Below the pieces are notes generated by a model. It saw only the letters and a list, made by a program, of their open reading frames with translations, made no database searches and was not told the DNA's origin. This document shows, in pieces, positions 38,740 through 46,609 of a stretch of DNA of 64,000 bases; within the stretch, counting starts at the first letter, position 1, and each line of letters begins with the position of its first letter. A program made the translations under genes and the position numbers. Source of the stretch: Flavobacterium sp. SH_e (GTDB lineage Bacteria; Bacteroidota; Bacteroidia; Flavobacteriales; Flavobacteriaceae); the NCBI RefSeq assembly GCF_025717045.1, contig NZ_JAOVZN010000003.1:500098-564097 (forward strand), given 5' to 3'.

Positions 38740-38786
38740 AAAAAACAGAATCCTCTCGAAAAGTCAAGAGGATTCTGTTTTTTTTT
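38740..38786. terminator. Bidirectional terminator between lipoprotein and barrel array
   Basis: AAACAGAATCCTCT / AGAGGATTCTGTTT stem with a GAAAAGTC-type loop, with an A-run on one side and a T-run on the other. It ends both the lipoprotein gene and the minus-strand barrel gene. Confidence 0.92.
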
Positions 38787-39468
38787 ACTTCTTTCTATTA
38801 AACTTATTGAGATCTAGAAAGAAATAAACTCCCAATCCAAAATTATCATGTTCACTGTAATCGAAATTATTATATGGAAGTTTTGACAATGGTTTTCCTA
38901 AATTTAGTCTGTTGTAGTTGACACTTACAGCGATTGAGTTATAACTCCTTTCAGAAAGAAAAAATTCATATCCAAATTCAATTCCGAAATATACCTGCCA
39001 ATTCGTAATTGAAATGTCTTGGGTAAAAGAACTTGAAGGATTGAAATAATTTGAGCTGCTAAAATTACCAGTTGCATTTATTCGTGCTACATTCAATTTT
39101 GGCATTATATAATATTCTAAACCAGAAGAGCTATACTCTTCATTATTTGAAAATACATTGTAAAATTTTAATCCTATAGCCGAATTGATAGCAGATGATC
39201 TTGTCGTCAATTTTTCAAGGACGTAATTATCATAATCATAGTTCTCTTGAAATCTATTTCTATTATTAAAATAACTAAAAGAAATTTGAAATGCAATTGG
39301 GAGATCATTATAATCTAAACCACCTTGGATCTCTTTGATTTTTTCTTGATTTTCATTGAAATAGATCGAATAATTTCCAAATCCTCTTATTGCCTGTGCA
39401 TTTACTCCAAAAAATGCAAATATGCATAAAACTAAGAACATATATGGTTTTAGCTGAAAAAGAAGCAT
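38785..39468 (-). CDS. Putative outer-membrane barrel, QxIRGFG family (paralog 1)
   Basis: 227 residues. Signal peptide ends NAQ at about residue 25 and is followed at once by the shared AIRGFGNYS motif. The rest is strand-rich, with a C-terminal hallmark shared with its neighbours: NRLNLGKPLSKLPYNN, then DNFGLGVYFF. It is the most divergent of the three intact copies. Length and strand pattern suggest an 8- to 10-strand outer-membrane barrel. No function is known. It is last in a same-strand array below the TonB-dependent receptor. Confidence 0.72.
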   Translation of the reverse strand: MLLFQLKPYMFLVLCIFAFFGVNAQAIRGFGNYSIYFNENQEKIKEIQGGLDYNDLPIAFQISFSYFNNRNRFQENYDYDNYVLEKLTTRSSAINSAIGLKFYNVFSNNEEYSSSGLEYYIMPKLNVARINATGNFSSSNYFNPSSSFTQDISITNWQVYFGIEFGYEFFLSERSYNSIAVSVNYNRLNLGKPLSKLPYNNFDYSEHDNFGLGVYFFLDLNKFNRKK

Positions 39469-39500
39469 ATTTAATAAATTAAATTTATTAGTAATATTTT

Positions 39501-39686
39501 TTATTTATTTCCATTATTTTTTATTCTGAAGTAATACGATACACCAAGTCCGACATTAATCTTATTAGCATTGAAACTAAATGCAATGGCATCTGAACTA
39601 AAAAGTAGAAATTCTACCTCCAAAGTAAGACCAAAAAGAATGCTGCCGATCGGCAACTCTCCCTTTTCGTTTATACTATTTACCAT
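39501..39686 (-). pseudogene. Remnant of a fourth QxIRGFG barrel paralog
   Basis: The reading frame contains only the C-terminal end of the family. IGSILFGLTLEVEFLLFSSD aligns with FGLTLGMEFPIFNSDAIAL of the 40464 copy, then NANKINVG jumps straight to GLGVSYYF, skipping about 17 residues (the MGKTLNRLPYNN part). The signal peptide and the first ~150 residues are missing, and there is an in-frame stop 10-12 bases above its first Met. So this copy was lost by one large deletion at the 5' end and one internal deletion. Confidence 0.8.
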
Positions 39687-39733
39687 TTGTAATAATTACA
39701 CTTGTATTACCCCTTTATATAATTTTATAGAAT

Positions 39734-40399
39734 TTACTCATTTTGAGATTGTTTTTTTTTGAATGCGAAATAATATACTATTCCTCCTCCAAAACCAATT
39801 CTACCATAATCAATCTGATTAGTTGGAAGTTTATTCAATGACTTGTTCAATTGTATATTGCAGAAATCAAAATGTAATGCTATAGAGTCGAATTCAGACA
39901 CTGGAATCTCTATACCTGCGCCAATGCCAAAACTATGTTGCCATCGAGCCGCTTTACCTTTGTCATAAATATTATTTGACGAATTACTTGTATCAATAAA
40001 ACGATATTCCCCACTGCCAAAAACCTTAGACATATTGAGTTTTGGAGTAATATAAAAGCAAGACCAGTCACCGTTGCCATTTATTTTGGTTCCAAAACTG
40101 ATATTTAAGGCTGATGCAGAAGCTTTAATTATTTCAGAATTTTGAACATCATTCTCATAATAATAACTCAAATCATCCTTTATTCTCATCATATAGTAGC
40201 TTAATGCTACTTCTTGCCTAATTAAGGGGTGAATTCTAAATTCTACACCACCTCCAAAATTTAAAACCGTTTTTGTATTAATTTTTTCGCCGGCATGATA
40301 CCCCATTAAACTCCCAAAACCTCTTATTTCCTGTGCATTTAAAGAAAAAGATGAGATTATCATTAAAATGAAAAAAGACTTACTTTTTAAAAATTTCAT
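39734..40399 (-). CDS. Putative outer-membrane barrel, QxIRGFG family (paralog 2)
   Basis: 221 residues from the ATG at 40399, which starts the signal peptide (MKFLKSKSFF, ending LNAQ); the frame extends 12 codons higher but those codons lie in the duplicated spacer. Mature start EIRGFGSLMGYHAG. Shared later blocks: HPLIRQEVALSYYMM, FYITPKLNMSKVFGSGEYRF, WQHSFGIGAGIEIPV, and LNKSLNKLPTNQIDYGRIGFGGGIVYYF. Predicted small outer-membrane barrel. It lies 64 bp after paralog 3, with which it shares a duplicated spacer. Confidence 0.78.
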   Translation of the reverse strand: MKFLKSKSFFILMIISSFSLNAQEIRGFGSLMGYHAGEKINTKTVLNFGGGVEFRIHPLIRQEVALSYYMMRIKDDLSYYYENDVQNSEIIKASASALNISFGTKINGNGDWSCFYITPKLNMSKVFGSGEYRFIDTSNSSNNIYDKGKAARWQHSFGIGAGIEIPVSEFDSIALHFDFCNIQLNKSLNKLPTNQIDYGRIGFGGGIVYYFAFKKKQSQNE

Positions 40400-40467
40400 A
40401 TTGATGCATTTAATTTTTTCAAGCCAAATACACAAATACCATTCCGAAAAAGAAAGAATTAACCTAC
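40400..40467 (-). repeat. Duplicated spacer, copy A
   Basis: The minus-strand sequence from the end of paralog 3 to the start of paralog 2 repeats that between the receptor gene and paralog 3 (41133-41204). Both contain GTAGGTTAATTCTTTCTTTT and then an ACACAAATA-complement block. The GTAGGTTAAT core is at 40458-40467 and overlaps the stop codon of paralog 3. Confidence 0.82.
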
Positions 40468-41132
40468 TTTTTTATTCCAAAATAATAACTAATTCCTGCT
40501 CCAGCTAATAAAGTGCCATAATCTGTATTGTTGTAAGGAAGTCTATTTAAAGTTTTTCCCATATTAATTTTATTTACTGTAACACTTAGAGCTATAGCAT
40601 CTGAATTAAATATTGGAAATTCCATTCCAAGAGTTAAACCAAAAGAATGCTGCCAATCTGCTCTGTGTCCTTTTTGAATTAAATTATTCTGTGGATCGTC
40701 ATAATCTATAAATTGATAATTCCCATTCGCAACAATTCTTGACATGTTTAATTTTGGGATTATGTAATATGAGCAGGCAGCGGTATCAAAAGTTTCTCCG
40801 CTGTACCAAAAGTATATTTTAGGCCCTACAGTAAAGTTTAGCATATAAACATCTCCATATAGTTTTTCTAAAGTATTAGTGTCAAAATCATAAAACTCTT
40901 GATCGTTGAGTCCCATAAGAGAATAACTAAGGCTTACTTCTGGTTTAAATAAAGGATGGAACTCAAATTCTGCTCCTCCACCAATATCGACAATTGCACC
41001 TTTTTTAAAATCATTGTTAACACTATAAGCTGTAACATTTCCAAATCCTCTAATAGCTTGCGCGTTTACAATTGAAAATGACAACATTACTAAAACTGAA
41101 AAAATTTCCTTTTTAAATTTATAAAACTTCAT
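40464..41132 (-). CDS. Putative outer-membrane barrel, QxIRGFG family (paralog 3)
   Basis: 222 residues. Signal peptide ends NAQ near residue 25, then AIRGFGNVTAYSVNN. The blocks match paralog 2 closely in order and spacing (HPLFKPEVSLSYSLMG, YYIIPKLNMSRIVANGNYQF, WQHSFGLTLGMEFPI, MGKTLNRLPYNNTDYG, GAGISYYFGIKK), so these two arose by duplication. Ends on alternating aromatic residues as expected for an outer-membrane barrel. It is the first gene after the TonB-dependent receptor, 72 bp downstream on the same strand. Confidence 0.78.
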   Translation of the reverse strand: MKFYKFKKEIFSVLVMLSFSIVNAQAIRGFGNVTAYSVNNDFKKGAIVDIGGGAEFEFHPLFKPEVSLSYSLMGLNDQEFYDFDTNTLEKLYGDVYMLNFTVGPKIYFWYSGETFDTAACSYYIIPKLNMSRIVANGNYQFIDYDDPQNNLIQKGHRADWQHSFGLTLGMEFPIFNSDAIALSVTVNKINMGKTLNRLPYNNTDYGTLLAGAGISYYFGIKK

Positions 41133-41204
41133 TATTTGTGTATTTAATTTTTTAAATTAAATACACAAATACTATTCCAAAAAAGAAAGAATTAACCTAC
41201 TTTT
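41133..41204 (-). repeat. Duplicated spacer, copy B
   Basis: Homologous to the spacer at 40400-40467: on the plus strand both contain the run AAAGAATTAACCTACTTTTT and the block ATACACAAATAC. The GTAGGTTAAT core lies at 41191-41200 on the minus strand, just after the receptor stop codon. It fits a tandem duplication of gene plus spacer. Confidence 0.85.
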
Positions 41205-43319
41205 TTATTTGATTCTATTTTCACTTTCATTAACGCTTTTTTCTTTAAACTCGGAATCCTTTACTTTCCCAAAAGAATAACGAATTGCAATTGAAATCTC
41301 ATTTGCATCGACCCAATATTTAAACTTCGCATTTATATCGTTCACTGTAAAACCATCGGTGTAACTCGTGGTTTTAAAAATATCATTATAATTTAAAGTA
41401 CAATTCCAGTTTTTGCCAAATGCTTTTACCATCGACAAATCGACTATAAAATTGGCTTTTCGTTCAAAAATTCCATCATTTTGTTTGGTCAATCCCCAAA
41501 AAGATAAAACGAAAGTAAAATCTTTAGGCAGTTTGAATGTATTGTTAGAGTAATAATATAAATATGGTTTCGAAGGATGCAAAACCGCTGTGTCGTCTTC
41601 AACCTTACTTTTTACAAAAACAAAATTATTGGTTGTTGTCCAGAATTTATAGGTAAATGGAAGTGCTAAATCTATTGTAAAACCAGTTTCTCGTTTAAAA
41701 TTTACATCGTTAATAGTTAGCACATTTGTTTCTTCATTAAAGATAAAACTTGGATTGGTCACGTTTTTGGTTTGAAAATAACTCAATTTTAAAGTTTTGT
41801 CGCGGTATTGAAATGAACTCGAAACTTCATCGACAAATGCTGGACCTAAATTTAAACTGCTTCCGTACAAAAAATACGGATTGATATAAGTTGCAATTTG
41901 GCTTAATGAAGAATATTTTGGCCTCACAATGCTTTTCGCATAATTTACATTGATGCTTTTTGTACTGTCTATAGAAAATGTAAGATCGGCTTTAGGAAAT
42001 AAATTAGTGTAATTCTTATCGATTGAAGTTGAAACTTCTGTTCTAAACTTTGAATACACATCGGTATTCTCTGTCCTTAATCCTAATGAGAAGTCTATTT
42101 TTTTGAGTTTTCCCGAAAACTGAATATATGCTGCCAAGTTTTCTTCTTTAAAATCATAATTTGAAACTTCATTTTCCTTTTTTTCAAAATCCAAAATCGT
42201 TGCATCAGATTTTGATTTCGCTTTCAAATACAATCCGCCGTATTCCAGATTCATTTCATTTTTAAACTTTTTCTCCACATCAATTCTTCCCGAAAAGACA
42301 TCAACATTAAATTTCTGATCACGGTTTTGCGATAATTCAAAATTGGTTTCATTATAATTATTGGAAACTAAACTTTCTAAGTGCTGATTAAAATTTGAAT
42401 ATTGAAAACCAGTAAAAAACTGTGTATCAATCGATTTAATCTTTTTAGAATAATTCATAAAAGCATTTACAAAATTCTTTTTACTTGCATTATCACTTAG
42501 AGTAAAAACATTGTTTTCCTGATTTTGATTTTTATTATAAGTAAAAGTATTGATGTCGAAAGTATCATTTTGCAGTTTTCCATTTACATTAATTGAAAAA
42601 TAATCTTCCTCTTTCATTTTGTAAAAGATGCCACCGCCAAAAACATATTGATTGCGTTTTGTATTTGCCATTACATCATAATTAGAAACAATCGAAGCTT
42701 TTGGAATCTCATATTCTAAAGTATGATTTTCCCAAGGATTCAATTTATTATAATTGAAATTGGCTTTCCACTCTAATTTACCTTTTTTAAAACTGGAATT
42801 AAAACCTAAATAATTATTATAGTTTCTTTTAAAAGATGCTACTTCAGAAATTTCTGTTCTAAAGCTGTCTTTTTTACTCAATTTTCTTGTAATTAAAATC
42901 ACTGCACGGCCTTCAGCTTCATATTTTGAAGATGGGTTTTTAATAATTTCGACTGTTTTAATATCGGCAACTGTCAAAGCATTCAAATCGTTTATGGTTG
43001 CTTTTTGTCCGTCGATATAAATCAGCGGATTTCCTTTTCCAACAATCGAAATACTTTCACGATCTGTACTTACCTGAACCGATGGAAGTTTTGAAAGCAA
43101 ATCAACAGGATTTGGAATTGTGCTGTAAACCGAATTGGCAACATCTACTTTTATATTTCCATTTGAGTTCGTAAATGTTTTTTTCTCCTGGCTGATTACA
43201 ACTTCATTTAATTGATTTGAAATCGAATCTTTTGGAGTTTCATTTTGAGCATTTGCCATAAATGAAAGTAAAAAAAGTAAAATTGCAACGAGCAGTTTTA
43301 ATGGCAGATAAATATTCAT
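41205..43319 (-). CDS. TonB-dependent outer-membrane receptor
   Basis: 704 residues from the ATG at 43319 (MNIYLPLKLL, signal ending ANAQ near residue 25). A plug domain follows (about 60-150): IPNPVDLLSKLPSVQVST, ISIVGKGNPLIYIDGQKA, IKTVEIIKNPSSKYEAEGRA, the usual start of the outer-membrane-receptor group. The rest is a 22-strand-type barrel ending EISIAIRYSFG, then a short hydrophilic tail. There is no N-terminal carboxypeptidase-like domain and no TonB-box that I can place. Divergent from an OmpR-type two-component system, which probably controls it. The ligand is unknown: peptide, metal chelate or carbohydrate are all open. Confidence 0.88.
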   Translation of the reverse strand: MNIYLPLKLLVAILLFLLSFMANAQNETPKDSISNQLNEVVISQEKKTFTNSNGNIKVDVANSVYSTIPNPVDLLSKLPSVQVSTDRESISIVGKGNPLIYIDGQKATINDLNALTVADIKTVEIIKNPSSKYEAEGRAVILITRKLSKKDSFRTEISEVASFKRNYNNYLGFNSSFKKGKLEWKANFNYNKLNPWENHTLEYEIPKASIVSNYDVMANTKRNQYVFGGGIFYKMKEEDYFSINVNGKLQNDTFDINTFTYNKNQNQENNVFTLSDNASKKNFVNAFMNYSKKIKSIDTQFFTGFQYSNFNQHLESLVSNNYNETNFELSQNRDQKFNVDVFSGRIDVEKKFKNEMNLEYGGLYLKAKSKSDATILDFEKKENEVSNYDFKEENLAAYIQFSGKLKKIDFSLGLRTENTDVYSKFRTEVSTSIDKNYTNLFPKADLTFSIDSTKSINVNYAKSIVRPKYSSLSQIATYINPYFLYGSSLNLGPAFVDEVSSSFQYRDKTLKLSYFQTKNVTNPSFIFNEETNVLTINDVNFKRETGFTIDLALPFTYKFWTTTNNFVFVKSKVEDDTAVLHPSKPYLYYYSNNTFKLPKDFTFVLSFWGLTKQNDGIFERKANFIVDLSMVKAFGKNWNCTLNYNDIFKTTSYTDGFTVNDINAKFKYWVDANEISIAIRYSFGKVKDSEFKEKSVNESENRIK

Positions 43320-43378
43320 TTTAAAATTAATAATGGTTAGCATTGCTGCAAAAATGCTTTGAAAACCTACTTCTGAAA

Positions 43379-43406
43379 GTTAATCGTAGGTTAATGCAAG
43401 GTTAAT
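43379..43406. promoter_or_regulatory. Three GTTAAT direct repeats at 11-bp spacing
   Basis: GTTAAT begins at 43379, 43390 and 43401, an exact 11-bp period (one helical turn), in the 139-bp spacer between the divergent receptor gene and the histidine kinase gene. The middle copy is inside GTAGGTTAAT, which recurs in both barrel-array spacers. OmpR-family regulators bind such tandem direct repeats, so this is a good candidate operator for the regulator at 44828. It ends 24 bp above the likely kinase -7 box. Confidence 0.7.
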
Positions 43407-43430
43407 CTGCTATTTGTTTCCTAAAAGCTG

Positions 43431-43438
43431 TATTTTTG
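43431..43438 (+). promoter_or_regulatory. -7 box of the sensor kinase gene
   Basis: TATTTTTG matches TAnnTTTG, 20 bp before the ATG at 43459. A TTTG at 43413-43416 is only 14 bp upstream, shorter than the usual spacing, which suggests a promoter that needs an activator bound at the GTTAAT repeats. Confidence 0.5.
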
Positions 43439-43458
43439 AAACAGATTTTCTGACGGAT

Positions 43459-44817
43459 ATGAAACAAAAAATCAATTTACTAATCGCATTTTCTATTGTC
43501 GCATTAATTGTGCTAATGACTGTTCAATGTTATTTGGTAAAAACCACTTATGACTACAAAGTGGCTCAGTTTCATACACAAATCAAAAACGAAATTGCTC
43601 AGATCACCAATGATTACAGTGATATCGATTCTGTTTTAGTTTCTAAAAAAGAAGCGTTATACAAAAGCCTTTCTGAAAATTATATGAAAGGTAAAAACAC
43701 TAAATTGAACGTAAAAAATGGTGTTTTAAAAAATGATTTTCAAAGCGCTTTAACGAAGGAAATTCAGCGAAGATTTGAAAGAGATTTACCAAATTTCAAA
43801 ATTGATTTTGCAATTGTACTCAACAAATTTATTCTTTACAAAAGCACTCAAAGAGTAGATACTATTTTCTCTGAAAAGCCATTTATAAAAAACAAACTAT
43901 ATGGAAATCTAGCTTCGTTAAATCATGCTTTTTTAGTTCGAAATTATGTTGGAACAACAAACGGAACTTTTGAAAATCAGGAATATCAATTATTGACAGA
44001 AGATTCGATGTACGTTTCGGTTATCGATTGGGAAATAATCATTTTAAGACGAATGACAATTATTTTGATTTTATCCCTTATCTCCATTACAACCTTGATT
44101 AGTCTTTTTATAATTGCGATAAAGGGATTAATAAAACAAAAAAAAGTGAGTGACGTTAAAACCGATTTTATCAATAATATAACGCACGAACTTAAAACGC
44201 CTTTGGCAACTTTAGGAATTTCGACAAAGATTTTAGAGCAAAAAAAAATTCGTGATAACGATGAAAATTTCAATGCAATTGTCAATACCATTTCACGCCA
44301 AAACAATCGCCTTCAAAATTTGATTGATCAAGTTATGGCAAATTCTTTGGCTGAAAATGAAATTGAATTGCAAAAAGAAAAAATCGAAATAGAAAATTTT
44401 ATGATTTCTATTATAAATGATTTTAAAATTACTTTTCCTAAAATCGTTCTAAAAACCGATTTTCAAACAGAGAAAACTATTTTGATTTTAGACAAATTTC
44501 ATTTGACAACAGCTTTTTTAAATGTCTTAGAAAATGCTGTAAAATACGGTTCAAATACGATTACAGTGAAAACAAAAATCGTAGAAAATCAATTTTCTAT
44601 TAGCATTGAAGATGACGGAATTGGTATTGCTAAAAACAAACAATCTCTTCTTTTTGAGAAATTTTATCGTGTAGAACAAGGAAATCTTCATAATACAAAA
44701 GGCTTAGGATTAGGATTGTACTATGTTAACCAAATCGTAAAAGCGCATCAGGGTTCTGTTAGCGTTATTAGCGATTTAGGAAAAGGAACTCAGTTTACTA
44801 TTTTATTAAAAGTTTAA
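43459..44817 (+). CDS. Sensor histidine kinase of OmpR-type two-component system
   Basis: 452 residues from the ATG at 43459 (MKQKINLL); an in-frame TTG at 43414 is rejected because it would put 15 polar residues before the first membrane helix. Helices at about 7-27 and 197-222 frame a ~170-residue periplasmic sensor with no recognised family. The kinase core is complete: H-box INNITHELKTPLATLG (about 238-253), N-box LNVLENAVKYG, G1 box DDGIGIA and G2 box KGLGLGLYYV. No HAMP domain is obvious. The response regulator starts 10 bp after its stop. Confidence 0.9.
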   Translation: MKQKINLLIAFSIVALIVLMTVQCYLVKTTYDYKVAQFHTQIKNEIAQITNDYSDIDSVLVSKKEALYKSLSENYMKGKNTKLNVKNGVLKNDFQSALTKEIQRRFERDLPNFKIDFAIVLNKFILYKSTQRVDTIFSEKPFIKNKLYGNLASLNHAFLVRNYVGTTNGTFENQEYQLLTEDSMYVSVIDWEIIILRRMTIILILSLISITTLISLFIIAIKGLIKQKKVSDVKTDFINNITHELKTPLATLGISTKILEQKKIRDNDENFNAIVNTISRQNNRLQNLIDQVMANSLAENEIELQKEKIEIENFMISIINDFKITFPKIVLKTDFQTEKTILILDKFHLTTAFLNVLENAVKYGSNTITVKTKIVENQFSISIEDDGIGIAKNKQSLLFEKFYRVEQGNLHNTKGLGLGLYYVNQIVKAHQGSVSVISDLGKGTQFTILLKV

Positions 44818-44827
44818 TTCCCTTATT

Positions 44828-45517
44828 TTGAAAAGATTACTTTTAGCCGAAGACGATTTTGATTTTGCTGCAATTTTAAAACAATATTTAGAACTGCATC
44901 AATTTGAAGTAATCTGGGCAGAAAATGGCGAAATAGCTTTAGACTATTTTAAAAACCAGACTTTTGATATTTGTATTTTTGATGTAATGATGCCCAAAGT
45001 GGACGGATTTTCATTAGCAGAAAAAATAATTACCATCAATCCCGAAATTCCATTTATTTTTCTAACTGCAAGAAAGTTAAAAGAAGACAAAATCATTGGC
45101 TTGAAATTAGGCGCAGACGATTATATTGCGAAACCTTTTGAAGTTGATGAACTGGTTCTTCGTTTACAGAATATTCTAAAAAGAATTGAGCAAAAAAGAA
45201 GTTTAGAAGGAAATAATATAATTGAAATTGGCTCGTATATTTTCGACAACGAACGTTTGACGCTTAATAATAAAAATCACGTTCAACAGCTAACAGAGAA
45301 AGAAGCTACACTTATTGAGTATTTATATCTCAACCATAATCAATTATTAAAAAGAGATCAAATTTTAATGTCTGTATGGAAAAAAGATGATTATTTCTCA
45401 GGCCGAAGTATGGATGTTTTTATCAGCAGGCTCAGAAAATATTTTAATTCTGATCCAAATATTAAAATTGAAAGTGTTCGAAATATTGGATTGGAATTTA
45501 AAATAGAAAAACCTTGA
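44828..45517 (+). CDS. OmpR-family response regulator
   Basis: 229 residues from a TTG start at 44828, 10 bp after the kinase gene. The receiver has the acidic pair EDD (about 8-10), phospho-acceptor Asp in CIFDVMMPKVDG (about 49-60) and Lys in IAKPFEVDEL. The C-terminal winged helix (about 130-229) has LTEKEATLIEYLYLNHNQLL, then RSMDVFISRLRKYF, the recognition helix of OmpR/PhoB proteins. It probably acts on the three 11-bp-spaced GTTAAT repeats upstream of its own operon and of the receptor gene. Confidence 0.92.
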   Translation: MKRLLLAEDDFDFAAILKQYLELHQFEVIWAENGEIALDYFKNQTFDICIFDVMMPKVDGFSLAEKIITINPEIPFIFLTARKLKEDKIIGLKLGADDYIAKPFEVDELVLRLQNILKRIEQKRSLEGNNIIEIGSYIFDNERLTLNNKNHVQQLTEKEATLIEYLYLNHNQLLKRDQILMSVWKKDDYFSGRSMDVFISRLRKYFNSDPNIKIESVRNIGLEFKIEKP

Positions 45518-45541
45518 CGAATCAAGGTTTTTCTATTTTTA
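45501..45541. terminator. Palindromic terminator overlapping the regulator stop codon
   Basis: AATAGAAAAACCTTGA / TCAAGGTTTTTCTATT arms around a CGAA loop, flanked by A- and T-rich ends. It overlaps the last codons of the response regulator and serves the convergent gene at 45550 too. Confidence 0.88.
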
Positions 45542-45549
45542 TAGGAGAA

Positions 45550-46098
45550 TTATTTTCCAATTACCCAGCCTAAAGTGAAGTTAAATGGAAGTGCTAATTT
45601 TGTTTCGCATTTACTGAAATTTACGCCTGCGCCAATATTAAATTCTAAATTAAATCGTCCTTTATACGTGCGTTGTAATCCCCAAACAGCAGCTACTGTA
45701 GATGAGGGAACATATGAAAAATACTCTGTATCACCTGAAAGAGGTTTGAAAAAATAAGAAGCATTTAATGCTAAATAATTTCCAGAGTTACGTTCTGTTC
45801 TTTTGTCTTTATTTGCTCTTTTTTCTAAGTTATAATAATGACGAAACTGCTCCGTAATTATGGGAACAACATATACATCTGATTTATCATAATAGTCGCT
45901 ATATTTATATCCAAAACCCAGACTTGCTTCAGAATAAAGTGTGTTTTTTTCTGAAAATCCATGTTCATAAACAAAACCAGGAAATAGTAAGTTGATTTTA
46001 AATTGATTCTTAGCAACAGAAACAGGAGCTTCTTCTTGCGCTTGAGCTACGCTAAATGGAACAATAAATAAGAGTAATAAAAAGTAGTTTTTTGTCAT
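45550..46098 (-). CDS. Small outer-membrane protein of unknown function
   Basis: 182 residues. Signal peptide 1-20 (ending VAQAQ). The body reads as an 8-strand-like outer-membrane barrel: KNQFKINLLFPGFVYEHG, SEASLGFGYKYSD, LALNASYFFKPLSG, FNLEFNIGAGVNF, and the terminal LPFNFTLGWVIGK. It resembles DUF3575-type proteins, which is inference only. It is convergent with the response regulator and lies only 32 bp away; no regulatory motif shared with the receptor locus was found upstream of it. Confidence 0.7.
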   Translation of the reverse strand: MTKNYFLLLLFIVPFSVAQAQEEAPVSVAKNQFKINLLFPGFVYEHGFSEKNTLYSEASLGFGYKYSDYYDKSDVYVVPIITEQFRHYYNLEKRANKDKRTERNSGNYLALNASYFFKPLSGDTEYFSYVPSSTVAAVWGLQRTYKGRFNLEFNIGAGVNFSKCETKLALPFNFTLGWVIGK

Positions 46099-46241
46099 TA
46101 TATCAATTGGTTAGTTGAGGCAAAAATAACAATTAAACCATGCGAAAATCTTAAACGCAGTTTTATTTTCCTACAATTATCTCCTTGAAATCATATAATC
46201 TTCATAAACAATTGTATAACAACACATAAGCCTTTAGAGTA

Positions 46242-46249
46242 TAACTTTG
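46242..46249 (+). promoter_or_regulatory. Possible -7 box for the 64-residue membrane protein
   Basis: TAACTTTG fits TAnnTTTG, 25 bp before the ATG at 46275; the only TTG upstream (46212-46214) is 27 bp away, too far for normal spacing. Confidence 0.4.
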
Positions 46250-46274
46250 TTAGAAACTTTTAAATCTAACAATC

Positions 46275-46469
46275 ATGAACCTAAAAAGATTTTTCGGAGG
46301 ATTACTGACGATTCTCGGAATTGTAGGACTTATTTATACGGCCGTGATTTTTGCTGACACATCAGGCGGAACCAGAGATATAAAATCATTAATTATTTAT
46401 GGAATATTAGGAATCGTATTTTTTACTTCTGGAATTAGTTTGGTACGTACAACAAAAGACGAATCTTAG
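46275..46469 (+). CDS. Small two-helix membrane protein
   Basis: 64 residues with two hydrophobic helices (about 7-27 and 39-57) and a short charged tail, TTKDES. The loop TSGGTRDIKS is on one face. The start follows a plausible promoter, codon use looks like the neighbours, and the hydrophobic profile argues for a real gene. I recall similar short proteins in Flavobacterium, but no family name is certain. No function assigned. Confidence 0.7.
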   Translation: MNLKRFFGGLLTILGIVGLIYTAVIFADTSGGTRDIKSLIIYGILGIVFFTSGISLVRTTKDES

Positions 46470-46482
46470 ACCTAAATATTAG

Positions 46483-46599
46483 AAACACATAGAGATGTAA
46501 ACTTAAATTTGAAAAGTCGTTTCACTTAAATTGGTAATCAAATTGCCAAGCCTGAAAGCAAGCTTTTCAACTAATTTAGTTTTATGTTTCTATGTGTTT
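46483..46599. repeat. Decayed inverted repeat (AAACACATAGA type)
   Basis: AAACACATAGA at 46483-46493 and its exact complement TCTATGTGTTT at 46589-46599 bracket a noncoding 95-bp centre with weaker pairing (AAAGCAAGCTTTT). The TATGTTTCTA motif also appears at 15628-15640. Confidence 0.6.
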
Positions 46600-46609
46600 T
46601 GAATTTGTA

